Assembly (NCBI RefSeq): GCF_963666545.1 | Contig: NZ_OY762899.1 | Location: forward strand, 248,001 to 312,000 | DNA: 64,000 nucleotides | DNA from: an uncultured Bacteroides sp. | Lineage (GTDB): Bacteria > Bacteroidota > Bacteroidia > Bacteroidales > Bacteroidaceae | Reading direction: 5' to 3' | In this document: positions 18,433 to 27,288 of the stretch, one piece after another | Position numbering within the stretch: position 1 is the stretch's first letter | Layout: each line of letters starts with the position of its first letter | Translations under genes and position numbers: made by a program | The notes under the pieces: model-generated | What the model was told of the DNA's origin: nothing | The model's input: the letters and a program-made list of their open reading frames with translations, nothing else | Database searches by the model: none

Positions 18433-19455
18433 ATGTTTCGATTTGAAGAACCTACATACTTGTATTTATTGCTATTACTGCCTTTGTTGGCGGCTTTTTA
18501 TATTTATTCAAATTATAAGAGAAAGAAATCTATACTTAAGTTTGGGGATCCGGAGCTTTTAGCACAACTAATGCCGGATGTTTCAAAACATAGACCGGAT
18601 ATAAAGTTCTGGCTAATATTTGCTAGTATAGGCTTATTTACAGTGTTGCTTGCTCGTCCACAATTTGGTTCCAAACTTGAGACAGTGAAACGTAGTGGAG
18701 TTGAGATAATGATTGCGCTTGATATATCTAATTCTATGTTGGCCCAAGACATTCAACCTAGCCGCTTGGATAAAGCTAAGCAACTGGTTTCCAGATTAGT
18801 CGATGAATTAGAAGATGATAAAGTTGGCATGATTGTTTTTGCAGGAGATGCATTCACGCAGTTACCTATTACAAGTGATTATATCTCAGCCAAGATGTTT
18901 TTAGAGTCTATCAACCCATCTTTAATAACAAAACAAGGGACAGCTATTGGAGCGGCTATTAGTCTGGCTACTCGTAGCTTTACACCTCAAGAAGGAGTGG
19001 GACGTGCTATTATAGTTATTACTGATGGAGAAAACCATGAAGGAGGGGCCACCGAGGCTGTAAAATCAGCTGTTGAGAAAGGTATACAAGTGCATGTATT
19101 GGGAGTGGGATCGACAGATGGATCACCTATTTCTGTAGAAGGAACAAACGATTTTCGACGGGATAGAGACGGAAATGTGATTGTTACTCGATTGAATGAA
19201 AACATGTGTAGAGAGATAGCGAAAGAAGGAAATGGCATTTATGTTCGCGTTGATAATACAAATTCTGCTCAGAAAGCAATAAACCAAGAGATCAATAAAA
19301 TGGCTAAGGCAGATGTCGATAGTAAAGTCTATACCCAGTTTGATGAACAGTTTCAGGCAATAGCTTGGATAATTTTATTGTTATTATTAGCAGAGATGTT
19401 AATCTTAGAACGGAAGAATCCACTATTCAAAAATTTCCGATTGTTTTCTAAATAA
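18433..19455 (+). CDS. batB: BatB, VWA-domain inner-membrane protein
   Basis: The 340-residue paralogue of BatA, with the same topology: hydrophobic segments near residues 10-25 and 58-74, a VWA domain with MIDAS residues Asp97, Ser99 and Ser101 (ALDISNS) and the threonine loop GDAFTQLPIT, and a C-terminal helix (WIILLLLLAEMLIL). The core differs from BatA by an insert with DFRRDRDGNVIVTR. The next gene (batC) starts 12 bases after the stop. Confidence 0.93.
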   Translation: MFRFEEPTYLYLLLLLPLLAAFYIYSNYKRKKSILKFGDPELLAQLMPDVSKHRPDIKFWLIFASIGLFTVLLARPQFGSKLETVKRSGVEIMIALDISNSMLAQDIQPSRLDKAKQLVSRLVDELEDDKVGMIVFAGDAFTQLPITSDYISAKMFLESINPSLITKQGTAIGAAISLATRSFTPQEGVGRAIIVITDGENHEGGATEAVKSAVEKGIQVHVLGVGSTDGSPISVEGTNDFRRDRDGNVIVTRLNENMCREIAKEGNGIYVRVDNTNSAQKAINQEINKMAKADVDSKVYTQFDEQFQAIAWIILLLLLAEMLILERKNPLFKNFRLFSK

Positions 19456-19467
19456 ATTAAGGCCGAT

Positions 19468-20172
19468 ATGACACTAAAATATAGATATATCATATTTCTT
19501 TTATTTCAGCTTTGCGCTACCAGCATAGTGGCTCAAAAAGCTGAGCGAGATTATATTCGTAAAGGAAATCGCTTTTTTAATGATAGCGTATTTGTTGATG
19601 CAGAAGTAAATTATAGAAAAGCATTGGAAGTAAATCCTAATTCGGCAGTCTCCATGTATAACCTAGGAAATACATTATCTCAGCAAAAGAAGGCTAAGGA
19701 AGCAGTAGAACAATATACTGCAGCTGCAAAAATTGAGAAGAATAAGATGAAGCTTGCTCAAATTTATCATAATGCAGGAGTTTTATTTATGGCTACAAAG
19801 GATTATAAACAAGCTGTAGATGTCTTTAAAATGTCCTTGAGAAATAATCCAACGGATAATGAAACTCGCTATAATTTAGCTCTTGCGCAGAAATTACTTA
19901 AAGATCAGCAACAACAACAGCAAAAACAAAATAAAGACGATAAAAAGAAAGACAAGGACAAAGACAAGCAAAAAAAAGATCAGAATAAACAAAAAGATCA
20001 AAAACAAAAGGATAAACAAGAACAATCTAAACCTGAAAAGCAAGACAATAAAATGTCTAAAGAAAATGCTGAGCAATTGCTTAATTCTGTGATGCAAGAT
20101 GAAAAAGGTGTGCAGGATAAAGTGAAAAAGCAACAGGTAATACAAGGTGGTCGTCTAGAGAAAGACTGGTAA
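19468..20172 (+). CDS. batC: BatC, periplasmic TPR protein with Gln/Lys-rich tail
   Basis: The 234-residue protein has a signal peptide (FLLFQLCATSIVAQ), about three TPR repeats between residues 30 and 140 (for example AVSMYNLGNTLSQQKKAKEA), and a highly charged low-complexity tail of Gln, Lys and Asp from about residue 145 to 195. TPR domains mediate protein contacts, probably with the BatA/BatB VWA domains. The low-complexity tail creates long spurious frames on both strands, which I ignored. Confidence 0.9.
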   Translation: MTLKYRYIIFLLFQLCATSIVAQKAERDYIRKGNRFFNDSVFVDAEVNYRKALEVNPNSAVSMYNLGNTLSQQKKAKEAVEQYTAAAKIEKNKMKLAQIYHNAGVLFMATKDYKQAVDVFKMSLRNNPTDNETRYNLALAQKLLKDQQQQQQKQNKDDKKKDKDKDKQKKDQNKQKDQKQKDKQEQSKPEKQDNKMSKENAEQLLNSVMQDEKGVQDKVKKQQVIQGGRLEKDW

Positions 20173-20206
20173 TAATTAACTAATTGATGATTTAATTTCA
20201 GAAGAA

Positions 20207-22042
20207 ATGAGAAGACTAATTTTCTTATTAGTAGCACTGTTTACAATAAGTTATATTCACGCTGATGGCAAAGTAACCTTTACCGCTTCTGCACCTGATG
20301 CAGTGGCTGTAGGGGATCAATTCAGACTATCATACACCGTGACTACGCAAAATGTGAGAGACTTTCGCGCTCCATCTATAAAAGGATTTGACGTATTAAT
20401 GGGTCCGAGCCGTTCGCAGCAAAGTAGCACACAAATCATTAATGGTAATGTGTCATCGGCTAGCAGTATAACCTTTACATACATATTAATGGCTACAACT
20501 GAAGGTCACTATTCGATTGCCGGTGCAACCATTGTAGCTGATGGGAATCAAATGCTATCTAATTCCTTAAGAATAAAAGTATTACCGGCTGAAAAATCTG
20601 CGAGTGGTGGTGGTAACGCAGGTGGTAAGCAAACTTCTTCGGCAAGCCGTTCTTCTTCTTCTAGTGTGTCTACTAAAGATTTATTTATTACTGCTAGTGC
20701 CAGCAAGACTAGCTTGTATGAACAAGAGGCATTCTTATTGACATTTAAGATATATACGGTACTTGATTTAAGAAGCTTTTCTAACGTTAAATTGCCTGAT
20801 TTTAAAGGATTTCATTCTCAAGAAGTGGAACTACCGAGTAACCCTAAGTGGGAATTAGAGAATTATAATGGAAGAAACTATCACACTACTGTATACCGTC
20901 AGTTTGTTTTGTTTCCTCAACAATCAGGTAAATTGGTTATTGAATCTGCTCGTTTTGATGCTTCAATTGCCAAAGCAGTGCAATCGGCTGACCCATTTGA
21001 TGCATTCTTTAATGGTGGGAGTAATTATGTTGAGTTGAAAAAAAGTATTATCACTCCTAAGATAACCATTAATGTAAACTCGTTACCTGCCGGCAAACCT
21101 GCGGATTTCTCGGGTGGGGTTGGAAACTTTAATATAACCTCCTCTATCAATAGTAAGGACGTAAAGACAAATGATGCAATTACGGTTAAATTAGTTATTT
21201 CAGGTACAGGTAATTTGAAGCTAATCGGTACTCCCAAAATTAAATTTCCTGAAAATATTGAGTTGTATGATCCTAAAGTAGATAATAAGGTCAGATTAAC
21301 CAAAGAAGGACTTTCCGGTAGTAAAGTCATAGAGTATCTGGCTATACCAAGAGACCCTGGAACTTTTAAAATCCCGGCAGTAGAATTTAGTTATTTTGAT
21401 GTTAAAACAAAATCCTACAAAACACTCAAAACTGAAGAATACGAAGTAAACGTAACAAAAGGGGCAGGAAATGCCGATCAAGTCATTGCCAATTTTACTA
21501 ATAAAGAAGATTTGAAGGTTTTAGGAGAAGATATACGCTACATTAAATTAGGTGAGGTTAATTTGCAACCTAAAGGTAGTTATATGTTTGATTCATTTAT
21601 CTATTGGTTATTTTATATTATTCCAATAATTGCATTTGTGATTATGTTTATTATTGGTCGGAAACAAATAGCTGAGAATGCAAATATTATTAAGTTGCGT
21701 ACAAAGAAGGCGAATAAAGTTGCTTCAAAACGAATGAAACTAGCTGGGAAGCTTCTTGCTGAAAATAAAAAAGAAGCTTTTTATGACGAAGTTTTGAGAG
21801 CATTATGGGGATATATAAGTGATAAGTTAAGCATTCCTGCATCTCTTTTATCAAAAGAAAATGTAGAAGAAGCTTTAAAAAACTATGGCGTTGAAGAAGA
21901 GCTTATTCAAACTTTCTTGTCTACTTTAGATGAGTGCGAGTTTGCTCGCTATGCACCTGGTGATGAAAGCCAGGCAATGGATAAAGTTTATTCTGCTACT
22001 ATAAATGTTATTAGCAGGATTGAGAACTCAATTAAACATTAA
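20207..22042 (+). CDS. batD: BatD (BatD/DUF4129-type oxygen-tolerance protein)
   Basis: A 611-residue protein with a signal peptide (MRRLIFLLVALFTISYIHA), several periplasmic immunoglobulin-like beta domains (VAVGDQFRLSYTVTTQNVRD), a Gly/Ser-rich linker around residues 130-150, one transmembrane helix near 460-480 (FYIIPIIAFVIMFIIG) and a cytoplasmic helical C-terminus. It matches the BatD family of MoxR/VWA operons. It follows batC by 34 bases, and batE starts 19 bases after its stop. Confidence 0.9.
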   Translation: MRRLIFLLVALFTISYIHADGKVTFTASAPDAVAVGDQFRLSYTVTTQNVRDFRAPSIKGFDVLMGPSRSQQSSTQIINGNVSSASSITFTYILMATTEGHYSIAGATIVADGNQMLSNSLRIKVLPAEKSASGGGNAGGKQTSSASRSSSSSVSTKDLFITASASKTSLYEQEAFLLTFKIYTVLDLRSFSNVKLPDFKGFHSQEVELPSNPKWELENYNGRNYHTTVYRQFVLFPQQSGKLVIESARFDASIAKAVQSADPFDAFFNGGSNYVELKKSIITPKITINVNSLPAGKPADFSGGVGNFNITSSINSKDVKTNDAITVKLVISGTGNLKLIGTPKIKFPENIELYDPKVDNKVRLTKEGLSGSKVIEYLAIPRDPGTFKIPAVEFSYFDVKTKSYKTLKTEEYEVNVTKGAGNADQVIANFTNKEDLKVLGEDIRYIKLGEVNLQPKGSYMFDSFIYWLFYIIPIIAFVIMFIIGRKQIAENANIIKLRTKKANKVASKRMKLAGKLLAENKKEAFYDEVLRALWGYISDKLSIPASLLSKENVEEALKNYGVEEELIQTFLSTLDECEFARYAPGDESQAMDKVYSATINVISRIENSIKH

Positions 22043-22061
22043 ATTTGAAAAAGATTGCGTC

Positions 22062-22895
22062 ATGAAAAGATTATTATTTTCAGTACTTTGTATATTACTC
22101 TCTATTACTGCTTTTGGGCAAGACTCTTTATCTAATGAATCAGCTATTCAGAATGATTCTATAACTGTTGCAAAAAGTTCTAAACTTGGAACAAGATCTC
22201 TTGGCAATGTTACAAAAACAAGTGGGGATAGTGCATACATAAAAAATGATTATGCTACTGCTATTCAAATATATGAATCCTTATTAAAGAAAGGCGAGGC
22301 TGCCGATATCTATTATAATTTAGGTAATTGTTATTATAAAGCTGGCGACATAGCAAAAGCAATTCTTAATTATGAACGTGCTTTATTGCTTCAACCAGGT
22401 AGTAGTGATATTCGCGCAAATCTAGAAATAGCGCGTGGCAAGACTATTGATAAAGTAGAGCCAGTGCCTGAATTGTTTTTTGTTACGTGGATTAAAGCGG
22501 TAATTAATAGTATGGGAATTGATTCTTGGGCTATTTTAGGTATCATATTATTTATTTCATTTATTGTATCCCTGTATTTCTTCTTTTTCTCTAAGCAAAT
22601 GTTTCTGAAAAAAAGTGGTTTTATCGGTGGCATGCTTTTCTTCTTTTTGACTATCTTAGCTAATGTTTTTGCTCTTTACCAGAAAGATACATTAGAGAAT
22701 CGGAATGCTGCCATTGTAATGTCGCCTAGCGTGACAGTACGCAGTACTCCAAATGAAACAGGAACTAGTTTATTTATTCTTCATGAGGGAAGTAAAACGA
22801 CTATAAAAGATAATAGCATGAAAGAATGGAAGGAAATTCATTTAGAAGATGGCAAAGTGGGATGGGTAAAGTCGGTTGATATAGAAATAATATAA
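22062..22895 (+). CDS. batE: BatE, TPR and SH3-like membrane protein
   Basis: The 277-residue protein starts at 22062 (MKRLLFSVLCILLSITAFGQ signal peptide); an earlier ATG-less extension from 22005 is rejected. It has TPR repeats (DIYYNLGNCYYKAGDIAKA), two transmembrane helices (WAILGIILFISFIVSLYFFF and GGMLFFFLTILANVFALY) and a C-terminal bacterial SH3 domain (VTVRSTPNETGTS ... VGWVKSVDIEII) that may bind cell wall. It is the last gene of the bat operon, closed by an AT-rich hairpin. Confidence 0.9.
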   Translation: MKRLLFSVLCILLSITAFGQDSLSNESAIQNDSITVAKSSKLGTRSLGNVTKTSGDSAYIKNDYATAIQIYESLLKKGEAADIYYNLGNCYYKAGDIAKAILNYERALLLQPGSSDIRANLEIARGKTIDKVEPVPELFFVTWIKAVINSMGIDSWAILGIILFISFIVSLYFFFFSKQMFLKKSGFIGGMLFFFLTILANVFALYQKDTLENRNAAIVMSPSVTVRSTPNETGTSLFILHEGSKTTIKDNSMKEWKEIHLEDGKVGWVKSVDIEII

Positions 22896-22897
22896 AT

Positions 22898-22935
22898 ATT
22901 AATAAAAAAAAGGTTGAATACTTTTTTTTATTAAT
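22898..22935 (+). terminator. AT-rich hairpin terminator of the bat operon
   Basis: A perfect 15-bp inverted repeat, 22898-22912 against 22921-22935, with an 8-base loop. The stem is almost only A and T with T8 in the descending arm. It begins three bases after the batE stop. Confidence 0.6.
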
Positions 22936-22999
22936 TATTTTCATTAGGTTTATAGCGTTATCCAATAGTACCTAGTATTAACCATAAATTTAGTGAAAC

Positions 23000-23290
23000 A
23001 TGAGAACAATAACATTCAATGAACTCCGCAAAATCAAAGACTCATTGCCAAGCGGTAGCATGCATAGAATAGCAGACGAATTAGGTTTGAATGTGGATAC
23101 TGTGCGAAACTTCTTTGGTGGACATAATTTTAAAGAAGGAAAAAGTGTCGGAATTCATCTAGAGCCTGGCCCTGATGGTGGATTAGTGATGATTGATGAT
23201 ACTACTGTACTCGATAAAGCTCTAAAAATTCTTGACGAATTAAATCTCAGTATGCAAAAAGAAGCTTTTTCTGAATTTGCACATGCATAG
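23000..23290 (+). CDS. Small putative DNA-binding protein (HTH N-terminus)
   Basis: The 96-residue protein begins MRTITFNELRKIKDSLPSGS, followed by a helix-turn-helix-like stretch (HRIADELGLNVDTVRNFFGG). Its C-terminal half is acidic and ends with a helix (DKALKILDELNLSMQKEAF). I recognise it as a conserved Bacteroidales small protein of unknown function rather than a named regulator. It lies alone between the bat terminator and a stress-protein gene, 69 bases upstream of the latter, so it may regulate or be co-transcribed with it; no experimental role is claimed. Confidence 0.8.
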   Translation: MRTITFNELRKIKDSLPSGSMHRIADELGLNVDTVRNFFGGHNFKEGKSVGIHLEPGPDGGLVMIDDTTVLDKALKILDELNLSMQKEAFSEFAHA

Positions 23291-23359
23291 ATCCATAATA
23301 TATTGAAGTCCTAATTTAGAATAAGAATATTAGGTGTTTATATTATAAATATTATTATT

Positions 23360-24505
23360 ATGGAAGATAAATTGGTTACTTTAGCAATCCTAACTTATGC
23401 CAAAGCTCAAATATTAAAAAATGTACTTGAGAACGAAGGTATTGAAACTTATATTCATAATGTAAACCAGATACAACCCGTCGTTTCATCTGGGGTACGT
23501 TTAAGGATAAAAGAAAGTGATTTACCTCGCGCCCTTAAAATAACAGAAAGTTCAGTTTGGCTTGCAGAAGATGTAGTGGGAGAGAAGCCTACTCCAAAAG
23601 AAGATGTGCAGAACAAAGTACTTATACCTGTCGATTTCTCATCCTATTCTATGAAAGCATGTGAATTTGGGTTCAATTTTGCAAATGCTTTTAATGCTGA
23701 AGTTCTGTTGCTCCATGTATATTTTACGCCGATCTATGCTTCATCCTTACCTTATGGCGATGTTTTTAGTTACCAGATTAGTGATGATGAAAGCGTAAAA
23801 AATACTCTTCACAAAGTACATGCAGATTTAAATGCTTTATCTGATAAAATCAAAGCAAACATTGCTTCTGGAAAATTACCATCAGTTAAATTTTCGTGTG
23901 TATTGCGAGAAGGCATTCCTGAAGAAGAAATTTTAAGGTATACTAAAGATCAGAATCCTAGAATTATAGTAATGGGTACGAGAGGCAAAAGCCAAAAAGA
24001 TATTGATCTTATTGGTAGCGTCACTGCCGAAATTCTTGAGCGAAGTAAAACAACAGTGCTTGCCATTCCAGAGAATACTCCATTGAATAATTTCAGTGAG
24101 GCGAAGAAAGTTGCTTTTTTGACTAATTTTGATCAACGCGATTTAATCGCATTTGATTCATTTATAAATACTCTGAAATCTTTTCAGATAACGATTTCTC
24201 TCATTCATTTATCAGAAAGTAAGGATGCCTGGAATGAGATCAAATTAGCAGGCATAAAGGAATATTTTCGTAAACAATATCCTAATATTGATATTCATTA
24301 TGATGTGGTGACGAACGATGATTTCTTAAATAGCCTAGATAATTATATAAAAACAAATTACATAGACGTTTTGGCACTCACTACATATAAACGGAATATT
24401 TTTGCCCGCATGTTTAATCCTAGTATTGCCCGAAAGATGATTTTCCATTCAGATACTCCTTTGCTCGTTATTAATATTAACCGCTCTTTAGCAAAGAAAC
24501 AGTAA
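23360..24505 (+). CDS. DUF2007 plus two universal-stress-protein domains
   Basis: The 381-residue cytoplasmic protein has an N-terminal DUF2007-like domain (residues 1-67, KAQILKNVLENEGIETYIHN), then a first Usp domain with KVLIPVDFSSYSMKA and the nucleotide-loop motif VMGTRGKSQKDIDLIGSV (glycine spacing of ATP-binding Usp proteins), then a degenerate second Usp domain (residues about 245-378) ending SDTPLLVINI. The fusion suggests a ligand-sensing stress protein. A terminator lies 31 bases downstream and is shared with the convergent tRNA genes. Confidence 0.88.
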   Translation: MEDKLVTLAILTYAKAQILKNVLENEGIETYIHNVNQIQPVVSSGVRLRIKESDLPRALKITESSVWLAEDVVGEKPTPKEDVQNKVLIPVDFSSYSMKACEFGFNFANAFNAEVLLLHVYFTPIYASSLPYGDVFSYQISDDESVKNTLHKVHADLNALSDKIKANIASGKLPSVKFSCVLREGIPEEEILRYTKDQNPRIIVMGTRGKSQKDIDLIGSVTAEILERSKTTVLAIPENTPLNNFSEAKKVAFLTNFDQRDLIAFDSFINTLKSFQITISLIHLSESKDAWNEIKLAGIKEYFRKQYPNIDIHYDVVTNDDFLNSLDNYIKTNYIDVLALTTYKRNIFARMFNPSIARKMIFHSDTPLLVININRSLAKKQ

Positions 24506-24536
24506 TCGTTTTAATAATTTATTTTGCAAATATCAC

Positions 24537-24574
24537 AAAAAAGGGATACCTAATAAATAGATATCCCTTTTTTT
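24537..24574. terminator. Bidirectional terminator between the Usp gene and tRNA-Arg genes
   Basis: A 12-bp stem (24537-24548 with 24562-24573) carries A6 on one side and T6 or more on the other, so it can stop the plus-strand Usp transcript and the minus-strand tRNA transcript. Confidence 0.85.
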
Positions 24575-24575
24575 G

Positions 24576-24649
24576 TGACCGCGACAGGATTCAAACCTGT
24601 AACCTGCTGATCCGTAGTCAGCTACTCTATTCAGTTGAGCCACGCGGCC
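24576..24649 (-). tRNA. tRNA-Arg (anticodon ACG), copy 1
   Basis: Read on the minus strand, the 74-base gene folds as a cloverleaf: acceptor GGCCGCG with CGCGGTC (one G-U pair), D stem GCTC/GAGT, anticodon stem GCTGA/TCAGC with loop CTACGGA (anticodon ACG), T stem ACAGG/CCTGT with loop TTTGAAT, discriminator A. CCA is not encoded. Position 9 is G here and A in copy 2, the only difference between them. The D loop has G18-A19 instead of G18-G19, and the T loop has T56 instead of C56. Confidence 0.95.
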
Positions 24650-24665
24650 GCTTGTTAACAAAATG

Positions 24666-24739
24666 TGACCGCGACAGGATTCAAACCTGTAACCTGCTGA
24701 TCCGTAGTCAGCTACTCTATTCAGTTGAGCTACGCGGCC
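24666..24739 (-). tRNA. tRNA-Arg (anticodon ACG), copy 2
   Basis: Promoter-proximal copy of the tandem pair, identical to copy 1 except for A9. The two genes are separated by 16 bases and probably processed from one precursor. CCA is not encoded. It shares the A19/T56 combination described under findings. Confidence 0.95.
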
Positions 24740-24755
24740 ATTTGTTTAACGGGTG

Positions 24756-24786
24756 CAAAGATACGCTCTTTTTCCTAATTAGCAAA
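24756..24786 (-). promoter_or_regulatory. Promoter of the tRNA-Arg pair
   Basis: On the minus strand a TTTG (24783-24786) and TATCTTTG (24756-24763) are separated by exactly 19 bases, an ideal Bacteroides -33/-7 pair. The tRNA 5' end lies 17 bases beyond. Confidence 0.75.
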
Positions 24787-24811
24787 CGATGGGAAGATTT
24801 TTTTGAAGAAA

Positions 24812-27106
24812 TTATTCAATGAAGCGGTAATTAAATAGTTGCCAACCGAGTGTTAATCCTACATTCCATTCCTTGCTCGGTGAGCTATAATGATTTACAT
24901 AAGCAGAGATAGCTCCAAAAGGTAGTTTGCACACAAGAGAAACTTCACCCAAATATTCAAATTCTGAAAAAGATTTTCCGTAATAAGCTTTATTGATAGA
25001 GTTTTCCTTTATAGGAAATACAGGTAAGAATCCATAAAATTCACCTCTGATATGGAATAAATCGCCCAAATGAAAAATCGGTCTTATTCCGCCTGCAAGA
25101 TATTGATTAGCCCGAAAAGCGTCATTATAAGTCAATTTGCTATGTGGCGTTGGCGCAAACTCACCTGCCTGAAGCATCGTTGCTGCATAGTTCTCTGAAA
25201 AATTCTTTGAAGATAATAATCCGTCAACATACCACCCAAATGTAAATTTTGAAGAAATTTTGTGATATCTTTCTCTCATATATGAGAGTTGAAGCCAAGA
25301 TTGATTTTGATCAGCTGCCGTCTTTGATTCAGATGCTACACCCGGGCGAAAGGATTCTCTACCAGTATATATTTGAGCAATCAAGGTCTCACGGTAACCT
25401 TGAGTGGCATACTGTCGGGTGTCTAAGGTGCTTCCATTAAAACTAATTGACCCTCCATAAAGATGATAAACGCTTCTATCCGTTTTATCTTCATTAAAAT
25501 TAATTGTGCTAGTCTGGTAATATCTATCTTCAAATTCAGCCATCCCAATACCAAACTCAGCTCTCTTGCTTGAAAGGAAAGGAAGAGCCATTTTTAACTT
25601 AACAAAACGCTCTTCTTTACTATTAAAAGCCGGATTATCACTACTTGAAAATAATTTCCCTTCCTTAAAATAATCAAAAGTACTTAAGGAAGCAATAAAA
25701 CGATAAGATGTCGGCACTATAGTAGGAAAATCAACTTTGGCCATAAACTGAAGATTGTTGTATATCTTACCTATATGAGCATCAAAAGTCAATTCTTTGG
25801 GGTAATAATTTAAATTTTTATATGAAAGCCCTAAATAAATTTGATTTGAACTTGTTGTCGACACGTTTCCTCCTACAGCAATAGAAAAATCATTTTTCAT
25901 CTTTACGTTTAAGTGCAAATCGTATGTATCGTCATTGGCATTAAAAATAGCATGAGGAATTATTTCAGAAATTTGATTACCCGAAAGAAGACGGAAATAG
26001 CCTCGCTTTAAGTCTTCATATCCAAACACCTTATCATCTGATTCATGGAGTTCTTTTTTAATATATACCTGCTGTTGATTATTGGCTCCCTCAATATAGA
26101 TGTTTTTAAAAAGTAATTCAGGGCAATTGCTTTTATAAACTAATCGCCTTAATCTAACATTATCAGCATTCACTCTTCGGTGGATACGCCCTTTTATGGA
26201 ATCCATAAGTGCTATGGTACGATTATAACCGATACTCTCAAGCTCATCTATCCTCTGAAAATCCAATAATTTAACGTCTTCATACTTGAAAGTCATTACA
26301 ATTCCGACCGAATCGGGAATAGAGTAATCGGTCTTCTGCATTACCATACTTTCTATCTGACTCATCAAATCATTTTCGTCAGGTTTTGTCGGGTTTTTGG
26401 CTACCACACTACCAATGATAACATCAGGCTTGAAATCATCACGCATTACATCCGTAGGGAAATTGTTATAAATGCCGCCATCATAAGCCAAAACACTATC
26501 TATTTTTATAGGTTTAAAGACGAAAGGAAAGCTCATTGAGGCACGTACTGCATCTCCCAAATCTCCTTTTCTGAAAACTATTTGCTTTTTGTTATAAACA
26601 TCAGAGGCAACACAACGGAAGGGGACAAATAAATTATCGAAATCTCCTCCGGAAGCAGCCGTAGAGCGTCCAAATAAATCAATAAAAACCAGATTCATTT
26701 GTATTGGATTCACAACACTAGTGGGAAAAAATTGAGGTTTTAAGTTTGGATCTTTGAGAGAAAGACGAATGTTGAAAAATTCAGGTGTTGGGAGATTCTT
26801 TTTAAAGTAGTAAATGTAATTCTCTTCTACTTGCCCCGAATACCATCGTTTAAATTCCTCAGATCGTAACAAATCGTCCATTTCATCGGGAGAATACCCC
26901 ATAGCATATAGTGCACCGATTATTGCTCCCATAGAAGTGCCGGTTATATAATCTATTGGTATATTATTTTCTTCTAATGCTCTTATAATGCCAATATGCG
27001 TAAGACCTTTAGCCCCGCCACCACTTAACACTAGCCCTACTTTCTGTGCCTGAACGGTAGATAAACCGATAAAGAGACAGAGCAATGACACAAAAAACTT
27101 CTTCAT
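24812..27106 (-). CDS. Patatin-like phospholipase with C-terminal outer-membrane barrel
   Basis: A 764-residue protein with a signal peptide (MKKFFVSLLCLFIGLSTVQA). The patatin domain contains the oxyanion motif GGGAKG, the nucleophile Ser58 in GTSMG and the catalytic Asp in YDGGIYNNFP (about residue 209). A POTRA-like segment (LFKNIYIEGANNQQQVYIKK) and a BamA/D15-like beta barrel ending in aromatic LGWQLFNYRF follow. The architecture matches type Vd (PlpD/FplA) autotransporter phospholipases. It is followed closely by the tRNA promoter and preceded by the htpG terminator, so it is probably monocistronic. Confidence 0.92.
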   Translation of the reverse strand: MKKFFVSLLCLFIGLSTVQAQKVGLVLSGGGAKGLTHIGIIRALEENNIPIDYITGTSMGAIIGALYAMGYSPDEMDDLLRSEEFKRWYSGQVEENYIYYFKKNLPTPEFFNIRLSLKDPNLKPQFFPTSVVNPIQMNLVFIDLFGRSTAASGGDFDNLFVPFRCVASDVYNKKQIVFRKGDLGDAVRASMSFPFVFKPIKIDSVLAYDGGIYNNFPTDVMRDDFKPDVIIGSVVAKNPTKPDENDLMSQIESMVMQKTDYSIPDSVGIVMTFKYEDVKLLDFQRIDELESIGYNRTIALMDSIKGRIHRRVNADNVRLRRLVYKSNCPELLFKNIYIEGANNQQQVYIKKELHESDDKVFGYEDLKRGYFRLLSGNQISEIIPHAIFNANDDTYDLHLNVKMKNDFSIAVGGNVSTTSSNQIYLGLSYKNLNYYPKELTFDAHIGKIYNNLQFMAKVDFPTIVPTSYRFIASLSTFDYFKEGKLFSSSDNPAFNSKEERFVKLKMALPFLSSKRAEFGIGMAEFEDRYYQTSTINFNEDKTDRSVYHLYGGSISFNGSTLDTRQYATQGYRETLIAQIYTGRESFRPGVASESKTAADQNQSWLQLSYMRERYHKISSKFTFGWYVDGLLSSKNFSENYAATMLQAGEFAPTPHSKLTYNDAFRANQYLAGGIRPIFHLGDLFHIRGEFYGFLPVFPIKENSINKAYYGKSFSEFEYLGEVSLVCKLPFGAISAYVNHYSSPSKEWNVGLTLGWQLFNYRFIE

Positions 27107-27154
27107 AAAATTTGCTTGAGTATTTTAGCTATTATTTAGTTCAAACTAAACATT

Positions 27155-27162
27155 CAAATATA
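27155..27162 (-). promoter_or_regulatory. Putative -7 box for the patatin gene
   Basis: TATATTTG on the minus strand, 48 bases before the start codon; exact TAnnTTTG match, with no convincing -33 element. Confidence 0.5.
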
Positions 27163-27204
27163 TAGAATAATTTCCAATTAGTGAATATCCATCGACATTT
27201 TTAT

Positions 27205-27253
27205 CGTAAAAAAGAGCATTGCTGTTTCAATAGATAAAACTGCAATGCTCTTT
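27205..27253 (-). terminator. Terminator of htpG
   Basis: A 12-bp perfect stem (27211-27222 with 27242-27253) with a 19-base loop, followed on the minus strand by T6. It separates htpG from the patatin gene. Confidence 0.75.
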
Positions 27254-27288
27254 CAAAAAAGTAAATATATCTACTAGAGCCAGAATAA

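Noticed and set aside
19883-20145. Overlapping frames on both strands encoding Lys/Ile/Asn or Phe/Leu runs
   Set aside because: Frame shadows of the low-complexity Gln/Lys tail of batC.
24576-24739. The tandem tRNA genes as an integration site with a duplicated attachment core
   Set aside because: The repeat is a full tRNA gene with its own fold, and no integrase or foreign DNA lies beside it.
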